Source: Campylobacter concisus (GTDB taxonomy: Bacteria > Campylobacterota > Campylobacteria > Campylobacterales > Campylobacteraceae). From it: a DNA stretch of 64,000 nt. The notes below the pieces were generated by a model. That model worked only from the letters and a program-made list of their open reading frames with translations, was not told where the DNA came from and did no database searches. The stretch is from positions 1,736,001 to 1,800,000 of the forward strand of contig NZ_CP060707.1 in NCBI RefSeq assembly GCF_003048675.2, given 5' to 3'. Of this stretch, positions 9,559 to 21,621 are shown piece after piece (the first letter of the stretch is position 1; each line of letters starts with the position of its first letter). The position numbers and the translations under genes were made by a program.

Positions 9559-10671
9559 ATGCCCGCTGATTTAAATGATTATTTCAACAAAAAAAAGCCA
9601 GGTAATGATAACAGAGGCTCAGGTCAAAATAATGACAAAGAGCCACCTTTTAAAAAGGATTTTAAAATGCCAAATATACCAAGTGGCTTTGGCAAATTTG
9701 GTGCGCTAGCCTACATCATAATCGCCATTATCGCGATCCTTGCTATCACTCAGCCATTTAAAGTGATACACTCAGGCGAGGTCGGCATCAAAGCCACAGC
9801 GGGTAAATATGAGCCAAATCCTTTACAACCAGGATTTCACTTCTTTTTGCCATTTATCCAAAACATCATCGTAGTTGATACCAGAGTTAGGATCATCAAC
9901 TACACTTCAGGCGAGGACATGGGCGAGAGCTTGCAAAAGTCTTATCAGGGAGCTGGAATTTTACGCAAAAATTCGATCTCGGTTTTGGACGCTAGAAATT
10001 TACCAGTTAGCATCGATATCACCGTGCAGTACCGCCTAAATCCAGAAAATGCACCACAAACTATCGCATCTTGGGGTCTTAGCTGGGAGAGCAAGATCGT
10101 TGATCCTGTCGTGCGTGACGTGGTTCGCAGCATCGCTGGTAAATATACAGCCGAAGAGCTACCAACTAAAAGAAACGACCTTGCTAGGCAGATCGATGAG
10201 GGCATAAGAAAAGATATCGACTCACAGCCAAACAAGCCAGTCGAGCTTCTAACTGTACAGCTTCGTGAGATCATCTTGCCTTCAAAGGTAAAAGAGCAGA
10301 TCGAGCGTGTCCAGATCGCTAAACAAGAGGCCGAGAGGACAAAATACGAGGTCGAGAGGGCAAATCAAGAGGCTCTAAAACAAGCTGCCCTTGCAGAAGG
10401 CACTGCAAAAGCTGCGATCATCGAGGCAAAAGGTAAGGCTGATGCTATCAAGATCGAAGCTGACGCGACAGCATATGCAAACAAAGAGATCGCAAAAAGT
10501 GTCGATCAAAATTTATTAAATTTAAAGCAGATCGAGACGCAAAATAGATTTAACGACGCTCTTAAAGAGAACAAAGATGCCAAAATTTTCTTAACACCTG
10601 GTGGAGCTGTGCCAAATATCTGGCTAGATGCAAAAGATAGGGCAAAAGCTAGCTCAGTTAGCGAAAGGTAA
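9559..10671 (+). CDS. SPFH/prohibitin-family membrane protein
   Basis: 370 residues: a polar Lys/Asn/Gly-rich N-terminal tail, one membrane helix (about 50-70), a prohibitin-homology (SPFH) domain (about 70-235) and a long Ala/Glu/Lys coiled coil (about 245-330) with [16 protein letters not shown]-type heptads. SPFH proteins make oligomeric membrane cages and often guard FtsH-type proteases or mark membrane microdomains. Its partner is not obvious from context; it sits between ilvE and hisIE. HflC/HflK was considered, but there is a single gene and the layout is closer to prohibitin. Confidence 0.85.
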   Translation: MPADLNDYFNKKKPGNDNRGSGQNNDKEPPFKKDFKMPNIPSGFGKFGALAYIIIAIIAILAITQPFKVIHSGEVGIKATAGKYEPNPLQPGFHFFLPFIQNIIVVDTRVRIINYTSGEDMGESLQKSYQGAGILRKNSISVLDARNLPVSIDITVQYRLNPENAPQTIASWGLSWESKIVDPVVRDVVRSIAGKYTAEELPTKRNDLARQIDEGIRKDIDSQPNKPVELLTVQLREIILPSKVKEQIERVQIAKQEAERTKYEVERANQEALKQAALAEGTAKAAIIEAKGKADAIKIEADATAYANKEIAKSVDQNLLNLKQIETQNRFNDALKENKDAKIFLTPGGAVPNIWLDAKDRAKASSVSER

Positions 10672-10673
10672 AA

Positions 10674-11408
10674 ATGAATAGCGTAGCAAAAAGTATAGAC
10701 TGGCAAAAGGTTGGTGGGTTGCTTCCGGTGGTGGTTTGCGATCACACTACAAACGAGGTTTTGATGCTTGCTTATATGAACGAAGAAGCACTAAGCTTAA
10801 CTCTATCTAGCCGCTACGCTCACTACTTTTCACGCACTAAAAATAGAATTTGGAAAAAGGGCGAAGAAAGCGGCAACACGCAAGAGATCAAGTCTGCGTT
10901 TTTAGACTGCGACAACGACACCTTGCTTTTAAAAGTCGTTCAAAAGGGAGGCACTGCTTGTCACACTGGGGCAAGATCATGCTTTTTTAACGAGATAAAT
11001 TTAGAAAATTTAGAAATTTCAGATAAAAAAAACGAGGTCAAAAAGCCAAGTTACGGCGTCATTGACGAGCTTTATCACGTTATAGAAGATAGGAAGCTAA
11101 ACGCAGATCCGCAAAGCTCATACGTAGCTAGCCTTTTTAAAAAAGGTGAAAATCAAATTCTAAAAAAAGTTGGCGAGGAGGCTACAGAGCTTGTCATGGC
11201 GGCAAAAGAGCTTAGTTTTGCCAAGCAGACAAAACAAGATGAGCAAAGGGCAAAAAATGACCTCATCTATGAAGCAGCTGATCTTTGCTTTCACGCGCTT
11301 GTGGCACTTTCAGCCCATAACATACATCCAGATGCCGTCAAAAACGAGTTTGCAAGACGTTTTGGCATGAGTGGCATCGAAGAAAAAAGATCGCGAGATG
11401 TTAAATAG
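10674..11408 (+). CDS. hisI: Bifunctional phosphoribosyl-AMP cyclohydrolase / phosphoribosyl-ATP pyrophosphatase
   Basis: 244 residues, a HisI-HisE fusion for steps 2 and 3 of histidine synthesis. The HisI half shows [11 protein letters not shown] and the zinc-binding [10 protein letters not shown] (about residues 99-108). The HisE half shows [16 protein letters not shown] and [15 protein letters not shown], the Mg/NTP-binding helices. The start follows the SPFH stop by two bases with GAAAGG as ribosome site. The last codons overlap the start of the first DUF2393 gene by 11 bases. Confidence 0.95.
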   Translation: MNSVAKSIDWQKVGGLLPVVVCDHTTNEVLMLAYMNEEALSLTLSSRYAHYFSRTKNRIWKKGEESGNTQEIKSAFLDCDNDTLLLKVVQKGGTACHTGARSCFFNEINLENLEISDKKNEVKKPSYGVIDELYHVIEDRKLNADPQSSYVASLFKKGENQILKKVGEEATELVMAAKELSFAKQTKQDEQRAKNDLIYEAADLCFHALVALSAHNIHPDAVKNEFARRFGMSGIEEKRSRDVK

Positions 11409-11928
11409 CATCAAGCACAACATACTTTTCATACTTCAAAACGCCAAACTTATTGACTTTCTAGCCTATGGTTGGGTATTTTTAGCCTTTATATTTATCG
11501 TTCTTTTAGGAATTTTTGTTGCGATAAAATCATGGTGGCAGATAGGATTTTTATTTATCCTAGCTGGTTTTTTGGGACTTTTTGCAGGTAACTACTACGC
11601 AAACAAATATATAAATGAAAATCTAAGACCAGTTAGCATAAGCAAAATAAACACAAAGCAGCTTCAATATGTCGATGCGCTAATGGTTGATTTTAACATC
11701 ACAAATAATTCAAACTACACATTAAACGTTTGCAAAATCGAGCTTGGCTTCTACCTTGGTTCAACGCAAAGCACGAGAAATTTTCTAAATTCACTAAACC
11801 CTTTTGCTAAAAAACGTATCATTTTAAATGAAGCGCTTTTGCCAAAGCAGAGCAAGCAGATAAGAGAATTTGTCAATGACTTTGCCTTCATTGACTACAA
11901 TATCACCAAAAAAGCGGAGTGTTTTTGA
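11398..11928 (+). CDS. DUF2393-type membrane protein, first of a pair
   Basis: 176 residues with two membrane helices near the N-terminus (about 22-46 and 50-70) and a C-terminal beta-rich domain. It resembles the DUF2393 family, which I know mainly from Campylobacter and relatives and has no assigned function. I start at the ATG at 11398 ([10 protein letters not shown]); an in-frame TTG at 11371 would only add residues lying inside hisI. Its stop overlaps the start of the next gene (TGATG), so both are probably made as a unit. Confidence 0.78.
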   Translation: MLNSIKHNILFILQNAKLIDFLAYGWVFLAFIFIVLLGIFVAIKSWWQIGFLFILAGFLGLFAGNYYANKYINENLRPVSISKINTKQLQYVDALMVDFNITNNSNYTLNVCKIELGFYLGSTQSTRNFLNSLNPFAKKRIILNEALLPKQSKQIREFVNDFAFIDYNITKKAECF

Positions 11929-12479
11929 TGAGCTCAAACTACTTTACCATCGTTCATATCATCGTGCTTTTCGCGATCGCGCTACTTTCTATTTTATTTC
12001 TTGTGCTCTCACTTAGAGCTGAGCGAAAGCTATTTTTATCACTGCTTTTTACAAATATTTTGGTCTCAACCACGCTTGCCATTTTTTTGATGCTAGTTCT
12101 TGACAAATACACCAAAAAGGGCATAGTCGAGGGCGTAAAGAGCGAGCGAGTGTTAAGAAATGAAAGCATCGTCTTTCGAGGTCAAGTAAGAAATGTCGGC
12201 AAATTTACCATTAGCAAATGTACTCTTACAATTAAGCTCATAAATCAACCGCTAAATAAAAACGATCTTGGTGGCGAAGCGCTATTTAAACCAAGCGGGA
12301 TTTCATTTTTCTCATGGATTTTTGGAGGCGATGAGGACGAGAGACCAAACACTGTTGCATACAAATTTGACGTAGCTCAAAATTTACCAAAGCAAAAAGT
12401 TGTGCCATTTACCGTAACTATGCCCTATCCGCCATATTTTAAAAATGGTATGAATATCACAAAACTTAGTTGCTACTAA
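11928..12479 (+). CDS. DUF2393-type membrane protein, second of a pair
   Basis: 183 residues with two N-terminal helices (about 8-28 and 37-58) and a C-terminal domain similar in plan to its upstream neighbour, so the two look like diverged duplicates. The ATG at 11928 is preferred over the GTG at 11919 because of the GGAG ribosome site at 11916-11919 and the TGATG coupling to the previous gene. The soluble part is probably periplasmic. Function unknown. Confidence 0.78.
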   Translation: MSSNYFTIVHIIVLFAIALLSILFLVLSLRAERKLFLSLLFTNILVSTTLAIFLMLVLDKYTKKGIVEGVKSERVLRNESIVFRGQVRNVGKFTISKCTLTIKLINQPLNKNDLGGEALFKPSGISFFSWIFGGDEDERPNTVAYKFDVAQNLPKQKVVPFTVTMPYPPYFKNGMNITKLSCY

Positions 12480-12592
12480 TAAATTTAGATAGATTTTTAG
12501 TATTTATTGCATTTTGTAGTTACAAACTGGCTAAATTTCTCTTAAATTTAAAAAGTTTAATACCTAAAAATTTGGCTTATATATAAAATAAG

Positions 12593-12632
12593 AAATTTTA
12601 AACCAAAGCCAAAAGGCAATGGTTTAAAATTT
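12593..12632. terminator. Intrinsic terminator of accBC
   Basis: Inverted repeat with 13-base arms (AAATTTTAAACCA and its complement) plus an inner GCC-AAAA-GGC stem. It lies four bases after the accC stop on the minus strand and is followed on that strand by a T-rich run. It may also stop transcripts arriving from the DUF2393 side. Confidence 0.7.
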
Positions 12633-12636
12633 AGTT

Positions 12637-13968
12637 TTAATGTCTTGAAAGATAGTTTGTATCGTAGTTGTTGCTTAAAAAGTCTTTGTTTTCCATCATG
12701 GCGATGTGAAAATCTTTTGTTGTTTTTATGCCGCTTATTATGAGCTGATCAAGAGCTACTTTCATCTTGTGAATGGCTCTATTTCTATCTGTGTCCCAAA
12801 CTACGAGCTTACCGATCATACTATCATAATACGGCGGTATAGAGTAGTCTTGATAGATGTGACTATCCATTCTCACATTGCGGCCACCTGGGCAGACATA
12901 TTTTGTGATCTTGCCAGGACACGGAGTAAAGGTGTTTGGATCCTCAGCTGTGATCCTGCACTCGATCGCATGACCTTTTAGCTCGATACTCTTTTGTGAC
13001 GGTAGCTTTTCACCCTCAGCCACTTTTATCATAAGCTCGATGATATCAAGCCCACTTACCATTTCGCTAACTGTGTGCTCGACTTGAAGCCTTGTGTTCA
13101 TCTCGATGAAGTAAAAGTCTAAATTTTTATCAACCAAAAACTCAAACGTACCAGCTCCCTCGTAGCCGATCGCTTTTGCTGCTTTTATGGCAGTTTCATG
13201 TAGCCTCTCTCTTGTTTTTTCATCAAGCAAGATAGCTGGGCTCTCTTCGATCAGCTTTTGGTGACGGCGCTGCATAGAGCAGTCGCGCTCGCCTATGTGA
13301 AGCACGTTGCCGTGGCTATCGCCGATGATTTGAACCTCGATGTGGCGTGGATTTAGGATATATTTTTCCATATACATCGTGCCATCGCCAAATGCACTCA
13401 TCGCCTCGCTCTCAGCAGACCAAAACGCTTTTTCTAAATCAGCCTCTTTTTCAACCACGCGCATACCACGTCCGCCGCCGCCTGCCGCAGCTTTTAAGAT
13501 GACAGGATAGCCGATCTTTTTGGCTAGCTCTTTTGCAGCTTTTGTATCAGCCACAGCGCCGTCTGAGCCAGGGATGACTGGCACGCCGGCTCTTTGCATG
13601 ACTTGTTTTGCCTTGCTCTTATCGCTCATCAAAGCCATCGCAGCAACGCTTGGTCCAATGAATTTGATCTTGTGGTGTGAGCAAATTTCAACAAAATTTT
13701 GATTTTCACTTAAAAAGCCATAACCTGGGAAGATAGCGTCTGCTTCGCTGATCTCAGCTGCACTTATGATAGCTGGGATGTTTAGGTAGCTGTCGCTTGA
13801 GCGCTCTTTACCGATGCAGATGGCTACGTCGGCGTATTTTACATAAAGCGCGTCTTTGTCGGCGGTTGAATAAACTACAACGGCTTCTTTACCCATCTCC
13901 TTTATCGTTCGCAAAGCACGAAGAGCGATCTCACCGCGGTTTGCGATTAAAATTCTTTTTAATTCCAT
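12637..13968 (-). CDS. accC: Acetyl-CoA carboxylase biotin carboxylase subunit
   Basis: 443 residues of the ATP-grasp carboxylase type. Seen: N-terminal ILIANRGEIALRALRT, the glycine-rich ATP loop KAAAGGGGRGMRVV (about 159-172), EKYILNPRHIEVQIIGD, and the catalytic FIEMNTRLQVEHTVSE region (about 287). It carboxylates biotin on AccB in the first step of fatty-acid synthesis. The start overlaps the accB stop by one base (TAATG). The carboxyltransferase genes accA and accD are not in the window, which is usual. Confidence 0.97.
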   Translation of the reverse strand: MELKRILIANRGEIALRALRTIKEMGKEAVVVYSTADKDALYVKYADVAICIGKERSSDSYLNIPAIISAAEISEADAIFPGYGFLSENQNFVEICSHHKIKFIGPSVAAMALMSDKSKAKQVMQRAGVPVIPGSDGAVADTKAAKELAKKIGYPVILKAAAGGGGRGMRVVEKEADLEKAFWSAESEAMSAFGDGTMYMEKYILNPRHIEVQIIGDSHGNVLHIGERDCSMQRRHQKLIEESPAILLDEKTRERLHETAIKAAKAIGYEGAGTFEFLVDKNLDFYFIEMNTRLQVEHTVSEMVSGLDIIELMIKVAEGEKLPSQKSIELKGHAIECRITAEDPNTFTPCPGKITKYVCPGGRNVRMDSHIYQDYSIPPYYDSMIGKLVVWDTDRNRAIHKMKVALDQLIISGIKTTKDFHIAMMENKDFLSNNYDTNYLSRH

Positions 13969-14420
13969 TAATTTTTCTCCACGCCAAACAACGGCAATCC
14001 AAACTCAACTGGCTGTCCGTCAGAGACTAGCATCTCAGTGATCTGGCAGTCAAATTCAGCCTCGATCTCGTTCATGATCTTCATAGCTTCGATGATGCCT
14101 ACTACATCGCCTTTTCTCACTCTTTGACCTACTTTTACAAATGGTGCAGCGCCTGGGCTTGGAGCAGCGTAGAAAGTACCTACCATAGGAGATTTTATGC
14201 TATCTTTTGGCGAATTTGCAGCTGGTTTTACCTCTGAGCTAACGACAACATTTACAGGTGTTGGCGCTGGAGCTGCTGCTTGTGCCGCTGGCTTTGCAGG
14301 CGCGCAATAATCAGCAAATTTCTCTACCTCGACCTCAAAATCACCACTTTTTATCTTGATATGATTCATCTCCATACCATTAAAAAATTCGATAAGCTCT
14401 TTTATATCTTCTTTTTTCAT
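13968..14420 (-). CDS. accB: Biotin carboxyl carrier protein of acetyl-CoA carboxylase
   Basis: 150 residues. An N-terminal helical part is followed by an Ala/Pro-rich linker (about 45-65) and the biotinyl domain, whose EAMKIMNE motif (about residue 115) carries the biotinylated lysine. It overlaps accC by one base and is the first gene of this two-gene operon. A GGAGAA ribosome site lies upstream of the start at 14420. Confidence 0.96.
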   Translation of the reverse strand: MKKEDIKELIEFFNGMEMNHIKIKSGDFEVEVEKFADYCAPAKPAAQAAAPAPTPVNVVVSSEVKPAANSPKDSIKSPMVGTFYAAPSPGAAPFVKVGQRVRKGDVVGIIEAMKIMNEIEAEFDCQITEMLVSDGQPVEFGLPLFGVEKN

Positions 14421-14505
14421 AGAAAATTCTCCTAAATTTTTATATAAGCCCCTAATTGTAGCGAAATTTAAATAAATTTAATTTTTAGCTGGCATAAAAT
14501 TTGTG

Positions 14506-14808
14506 CTAAATTCTACTTTTTTCTAGCAAATTTATAATAAAAAATAAGATAAAACTAAGCACAACTAAAACAAGGCTTAAAGCGAGTGCCTGATCGCTTC
14601 TGCCGTCATAGACAGCGTTATAGATAGCAAGTGAGATGGTGTCTGTTTTGCCTATGATATTGCCACCTAAAATGAGCGTTATACCAACCTCGCCAAGCCC
14701 TCGTGAGATCGCTAGGATAAAGGCTGCTGCCACGCTTTTTTTGAGGCATAAAGATTGCCTTTTGATAAATTCACTAGCCCTTTTGCCTGCGCCAAATTTT
14801 GCCAAAAT
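14506..14808 (-). pseudogene. C-terminal remnant of a ModB-type ABC transporter permease
   Basis: About 100 codons encode only the last third of a molybdate/tungstate-type permease. The EAA loop is recognisable (KFGAGKRASEFIK), followed by ILAISRGLGEVGITLILGGN, a NIIGKTDTISLAIYNAV segment and a final membrane helix with the stop at 14506. The N-terminal helices are absent; upstream of the loop the frame runs straight into pncB's promoter and start. Compared with the complete ModB at 45013 the two align over the GEFG/GEVG motif and the last helix but clearly differ, so this is not a recent copy. No companion binding-protein or ATPase gene is present. I read it as a decayed second Mo/W uptake system. 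Confidence 0.75.
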
Positions 14809-14810
14809 GG

Positions 14811-14816
14811 TATAAT
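14811..14816 (+). promoter_or_regulatory. Probable -10 box for pncB
   Basis: A perfect TATAAT stands 24 bases before the pncB ATG, leaving a leader of about 17 bases with an AAAAGGA ribosome site. It directly abuts the permease remnant, so the remnant's deletion end point and this promoter coincide. Confidence 0.6.
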
Positions 14817-14839
14817 CTCGCCAAAACAAAAGGATAGAC

Positions 14840-15928
14840 ATGAACGAACTTGAGCTAAAGATGCAAGGCAAGATAGATAGGCTAACAGATAAGACTTTTA
14901 AGCTAGATCCTAGGATCGGCGAGGGCTACTTTACGGCGAAATATTTTCTAAAAGTAAATGAGATAATTAAGCAAAACCTGCCTGATCAGCACGTGACGAT
15001 GCAGTTTTTCCAAAGGCGCGATGATATCGTGCTTTGTGGCATCGACGAGGTTTTAGCCATCATCAATAAATTTGCCAAAAACCCAAGCGAGCTTGAAATT
15101 TACGCACTTGATGATGGCGATATCATAAACGCAAACGAGCCAGTTTTAAAGATAAGCGGCAAGTATGAAAATTTCGGTTTTTTAGAAAACGTCATCGACG
15201 CGACGCTTACTAGAAGAAGCTGCGTAGCGACAAACTCCAGAGACGTGATAAAAGCGGCAAATGGCAAGGACGTCTTTAGCATGGCAGACAGACAAGACGA
15301 CATCTGCACGCAGCCAGGCGACGGCTATGCCTCATTTATCGGAGGTATAAAAAAGGTCGCCACAGACGCTCAGGGCGAGCTTACAGGGCTAAAAGGTGGT
15401 GGCACCATGCCTCATGCGCTCATTCAAATGTGCGGCGGAGATGTGGTAAAGGCTTGCCAAATTTATGCTAAAACCTTTGAAAACGAGCAGATCACGGCCT
15501 TGGTTGATTACAACAACGACGTGATAACAGACGCTTTAAAGGCTGCAAATGCCCTAAAAGAGAGGCTTGGCGCGGTTAGGGTTGATACTAGTAAAAATTT
15601 GATAGATAGATATTTTGAAGGCAAAGATACGAGTAAATTTGACCCCCATGGCGTTTGCAAGGAGCTTATATTTGCCCTAAGAGAGGCACTTGATGAAGCT
15701 GGCTTCAAGCACGTTAAAATAGTCGTTAGCTCAGGTTTTAATCCGCAAAAAATGAGCGAATTTGAGAAATTTAAAACCCCAGTTGATATTTATGGCGTGG
15801 GAAGCTATCTTGTTAAAAATGACATTTGTGGCTTTACAGGCGATCTAGTCGAGTTAAATGGCAAAAGTGAGGCTAAATTTGGCAGAAAAAATTTCGCTTC
15901 AGATAGGCTAAAGAGAGTTAAATTTTAG
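14840..15928 (+). CDS. pncB: Nicotinate phosphoribosyltransferase
   Basis: 362 residues. It converts nicotinate and PRPP to nicotinate mononucleotide in NAD salvage. Seen: substrate-loop text RRSCVATNSRDV (about 126-137), FSMADRQDD, the GLKGGGTMPHALIQM segment (about 183-198) and ALVDYNNDVITDAL, followed by the VRVDTSKNLIDRYF and VSSGFNPQKM barrel strands, as in the NAPRTase fold. The start is fixed by the AAAAGGA site and the TATAAT upstream. The next gene follows by nine bases. Confidence 0.9.
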   Translation: MNELELKMQGKIDRLTDKTFKLDPRIGEGYFTAKYFLKVNEIIKQNLPDQHVTMQFFQRRDDIVLCGIDEVLAIINKFAKNPSELEIYALDDGDIINANEPVLKISGKYENFGFLENVIDATLTRRSCVATNSRDVIKAANGKDVFSMADRQDDICTQPGDGYASFIGGIKKVATDAQGELTGLKGGGTMPHALIQMCGGDVVKACQIYAKTFENEQITALVDYNNDVITDALKAANALKERLGAVRVDTSKNLIDRYFEGKDTSKFDPHGVCKELIFALREALDEAGFKHVKIVVSSGFNPQKMSEFEKFKTPVDIYGVGSYLVKNDICGFTGDLVELNGKSEAKFGRKNFASDRLKRVKF

Positions 15929-15936
15929 GAGAGAAG

Positions 15937-16434
15937 ATGAAATTTATAAAAATTTTAACGTTTCTGTCGCTTTTACTGACTGCTTGCATCGCCGCAAACT
16001 ACGCTAACGCCTTTGAAAAAGTTGGCATCCTTGAAGACGGAGTTTATCGCTTTAGCCAAAATGGCATCGGAGTCAAAAAAGACCTGCTCGTAAAGGTGAT
16101 CTCGGTGCAAAATGCGGACAGCTCCCGCAAAAAGATCATCTCCATGCTAAATATCCCTAAAAAATCTAAAATCACGGACTTTAAAACAAGCGACGCTGGC
16201 GTGATAGTCTGGCCATTTTACGAGTTTGAGGGCAAATTTATAACGACAATAATCGTTGAAAATATAAAAAAAGAAGATAGCGATCAAAAGTTACTTAAGA
16301 TGCTAGAACTTAAACATCCGTTTTACTCGACGCTCCAAGCTCGAAGAAAAGGTGCTAAAGACGCCATAGACGTGAAATACGTGCTAAATTTCAAAGAGGC
16401 AAAGCTGGTAAAATCGTTTCAAAATCGCCCTTAA
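15937..16434 (+). CDS. Conserved secreted protein or lipoprotein, unknown
   Basis: 165 residues beginning with a signal sequence (MKFIKILTFLSLLLTAC). LLTAC could be a lipobox, but the following IAANYANA could equally be a signal-peptidase I site, so lipidation is uncertain. The mature part is mixed alpha/beta with many Lys residues. A GGAG ribosome site lies upstream. I recognise no family. Confidence 0.7.
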   Translation: MKFIKILTFLSLLLTACIAANYANAFEKVGILEDGVYRFSQNGIGVKKDLLVKVISVQNADSSRKKIISMLNIPKKSKITDFKTSDAGVIVWPFYEFEGKFITTIIVENIKKEDSDQKLLKMLELKHPFYSTLQARRKGAKDAIDVKYVLNFKEAKLVKSFQNRP

Positions 16435-16489
16435 AACTTTATTTTAAATAAATTTCATTAAAATGGCGTAATCAAAAAAAGGATCATCT

Positions 16490-17362
16490 TTGCACAATCT
16501 AAAAACCATAAACGTCGCTCACTCGCCTGATGCTGACGATATTTTCATGTATGCCGCGGTCAAATTTGGCTGGGTTAGCAGTAAAAATTTAGCCTTTACA
16601 TCAAAGGCGCTTGATATAGAAACGCTAAACGAAGAGGCACTAAAAGGCACTTATGAAGCAACAGCGATCAGCTTTGCACTCTATCCTAAAATTTGTGATG
16701 AATTTGCACTTTTGCGCTGTGCGGTGAGCTTTGGCAAAGGATACGGCCCAAAGCTTATCAAGCTAAAAGATAAGCAGCTAAAGCGAAATTTCAAGGTCGC
16801 TCTCTCTGGCAAAAACACGACAAACGCCCTGCTCTTTCGCATAGCCTACCCAGAGGCAAGGATCGTTTATAAAAATTTCTTAGAGATCGAAAATGCCGTG
16901 CTTAGCGGCGAGGTCGATGCTGGCGTGCTCATACATGAAAGTATCTTAAATTTCTCTGACAAGCTCTGCGTCGAGCGTGAGATTTGGGACATCTGGAGCG
17001 AGCTAAACGGCGAAAATTTACCGCTTCCACTTGGTGGCATGGCACTTAGACGAAGCCTGCCCATAACCGACGCGATCGAGTGCGAGAGAGTGCTTAGCGA
17101 GGCCGTTAGGATCGCCACTTCGCACAAGCCATTTTTATCTCACATGCTAATGGAGCGAAACCTCATCAGAGTTGGCAAAGACGAGCTTAAAACGTATCTA
17201 AATTTATACGCAAATGACGAGTCAATAAGCATGAACGAAACGCAGTTAAAAGCGCTAAATAAGCTATATCAAATAGGCTATGACAAAGGCTTTTTTGAAA
17301 AGCCGATTGACGTAAACGACTACCTAATCCCAACTGAATACAACGAAGTAAGGTTTAGCTGA
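16490..17362 (+). CDS. mqnD: 1,4-dihydroxy-6-naphthoate synthase (futalosine menaquinone pathway)
   Basis: 290 residues of the periplasmic-binding-protein-like MqnA/MqnD fold. The N-terminal NVAHSPDADDIFMY and the LPLPLGGMALRR segment (about 184-195) point to MqnD rather than the chorismate dehydratase MqnA. It acts late in the futalosine route, which Campylobacter uses in place of the classical Men pathway. The start is a TTG at 16490, supported by an AAAAAGGA site seven bases upstream and the absence of a suitable ATG. Its stop overlaps the fliQ start. Confidence 0.82.
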   Translation: MHNLKTINVAHSPDADDIFMYAAVKFGWVSSKNLAFTSKALDIETLNEEALKGTYEATAISFALYPKICDEFALLRCAVSFGKGYGPKLIKLKDKQLKRNFKVALSGKNTTNALLFRIAYPEARIVYKNFLEIENAVLSGEVDAGVLIHESILNFSDKLCVEREIWDIWSELNGENLPLPLGGMALRRSLPITDAIECERVLSEAVRIATSHKPFLSHMLMERNLIRVGKDELKTYLNLYANDESISMNETQLKALNKLYQIGYDKGFFEKPIDVNDYLIPTEYNEVRFS

Positions 17363-17628
17363 TGCAAAGCACGCTTGTCTCACTTGGAGTTGAAACCTTT
17401 AAGATCGCCCTTTATATCAGCCTTCCGATGCTACTAAGCGGACTAATCGCAGGTCTTATCATCTCCATTTTTCAAGCGACCACGCAGATAAACGAAACCA
17501 CGCTAAGCTTCGTGCCAAAAATTTTGCTAGTCGTCGTTGTCATCATATTTTTGATGCCTTGGATGATCTCGATGATGGTTGAATTTACCACTCGTATGCT
17601 TGATTTTATACCGGAATTTATCCAGTGA
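17362..17628 (+). CDS. fliQ: Flagellar export apparatus protein FliQ
   Basis: 88 residues with two long membrane helices (about 15-38 and 50-72), the size and pattern of FliQ, including LISIFQATTQINETTLSFVPK. It belongs to the export gate FliP-FliQ-FliR-FlhB-FlhA in the basal body. It overlaps mqnD by one base and murB by four. Confidence 0.96.
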   Translation: MQSTLVSLGVETFKIALYISLPMLLSGLIAGLIISIFQATTQINETTLSFVPKILLVVVVIIFLMPWMISMMVEFTTRMLDFIPEFIQ

Positions 17629-18422
17629 CGAGGCTTGTTGATTTTTCTAAATTTACCTCGGTTAGGATAGGCGGCGTGCATGAAATTTTCGAGGTTACAA
17701 GCCTTGAAGATCTAAGCTCGCCTCACTTTTTAGGCGCTGTGATGATAGGCGGGGGCAACAACCTTCTTATCTCGCCAAATCCCCCAAAAATGGCGATGCT
17801 TGGCAAGAACTTTGAGTACATAAATTTAGAAATTTGTGATGAAAAAATTTGCCTTGAGATAGGTGCTGCGACAAAATCAGCCAAAATTTATAACTTCTGC
17901 AAGCAAAACAACATAGCTGGCCTTGAGTTTTTAAAAAATATCCCTGGCACGCTTGGCGGACTTATCAAGATGAACGCTGGGCTGCTTAAATTTAGCATAA
18001 GCGACAACCTCACACATGTGCGTCTGGCTCGTGGCTGGGTGAGCAAAGATGAGATAAGCTTTAGCTACCGCCACAGCGGCATAGATGAGACTATTTTGGG
18101 GGCTAAATTTAAGCTTTCTAGTGGCTTTGACGCGAGCATATCTGAAGCCATAAGCGCAAAAAGGGCAAACCAACCAAAAGGGGCTAGCTTTGGCAGCTGT
18201 TTTGTAAATCCAGATGGGCACTTTGCAGGGGCATTGATTGAAGCAGTTGGACTAAAGGGGTATGCGATCGGCGGAGCGAAATTTAGCGAAGAGCACGCAA
18301 ATTTTTTGATAAATTTTAACCACGCAAGCTTTGAAGACGCCACTAGCCTTATAAATTTGGCGAAGGCTAGAGTTTTAGAGAAATTTGGCGTAGAGCTTAA
18401 GACTGAAGTTTGCATTTTATAA
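17625..18422 (+). CDS. murB: UDP-N-acetylenolpyruvoylglucosamine reductase
   Basis: 265 residues, a short type-II-like MurB. FAD-binding segments are MIGGGNNLLIS (about 42-52) and GLEFLKNIPGTLGGLIKMNAG (region 100-120); the catalytic serine lies in PKGASFGSCFVNP. It reduces enolpyruvyl-UDP-GlcNAc to UDP-MurNAc in peptidoglycan synthesis. The start is a GTG overlapping the fliQ stop by four bases (GTGA). The fliQ-murB order is typical of Campylobacter. Confidence 0.95.
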   Translation: MTRLVDFSKFTSVRIGGVHEIFEVTSLEDLSSPHFLGAVMIGGGNNLLISPNPPKMAMLGKNFEYINLEICDEKICLEIGAATKSAKIYNFCKQNNIAGLEFLKNIPGTLGGLIKMNAGLLKFSISDNLTHVRLARGWVSKDEISFSYRHSGIDETILGAKFKLSSGFDASISEAISAKRANQPKGASFGSCFVNPDGHFAGALIEAVGLKGYAIGGAKFSEEHANFLINFNHASFEDATSLINLAKARVLEKFGVELKTEVCIL

Positions 18423-18430
18423 GGATGATA

Positions 18431-18919
18431 ATGAGTGAGTTTTTAGCAGAAGTTTTAACACTTTCATTTTTGTTTATTATGATTGGTTTTTATGCCGTTT
18501 ATAGGGCTAAAAAGGCACAAAGCGAGCATGAGAAAAATATGGCTGATCATGATAAAAATCTGCTAAATTTTGCTCAAATTTTAGGTGTGCAAAACTACAT
18601 CGACCTAGTTAAATTTGATGAAATTTTAGCGCAGGCCTTAAAAGAAAAACTAATTTTTAAATTTAATAAATCTACCTCGCAAGAGAAATTTATCTCTTTT
18701 ATAAAAGATGAAAATTTCAAAACCAAACCCCAAATTTCACAAAATCATATCGATGAAGCTTTTTTAAACATTTGCGCAAGCTCCCTTGTAGAGCCGCTTA
18801 AGCTTGCAATACTAAAAAACGAAGATCAAATTTATGGATTTTTGTTTGAAAAAGAGCAGCTTTTTGCTCTTATTGATAGCGCTGCGCTGCTTGGCGAAAA
18901 TATTATAATTTGCGAGTAA
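18431..18919 (+). CDS. Hypothetical membrane-anchored protein
   Basis: 162 residues: a single N-terminal helix (about 8-26), a short basic stretch and a soluble, mostly helical domain. I start at the ATG at 18431 because AAGG lies six bases before it; an ATG at 18425 and a TTG at 18410 are possible. It follows murB by eight bases and ends about 60 bases before recA. No family recognised. Confidence 0.7.
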   Translation: MSEFLAEVLTLSFLFIMIGFYAVYRAKKAQSEHEKNMADHDKNLLNFAQILGVQNYIDLVKFDEILAQALKEKLIFKFNKSTSQEKFISFIKDENFKTKPQISQNHIDEAFLNICASSLVEPLKLAILKNEDQIYGFLFEKEQLFALIDSAALLGENIIICE

Positions 18920-18981
18920 ATCAAGTAAAATTCATCTCTTTTTAGATAAAATCAAGCCAAATTTCAACTATAAGGTAAAAA

Positions 18982-21616
<2,635 letters not shown>

Positions 21617-21621
21617 GAACG

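Noticed and set aside
14809-14871. N-terminal extension of the permease remnant frame
   Set aside because: These codons are the complement of the pncB promoter and start and have no permease similarity.
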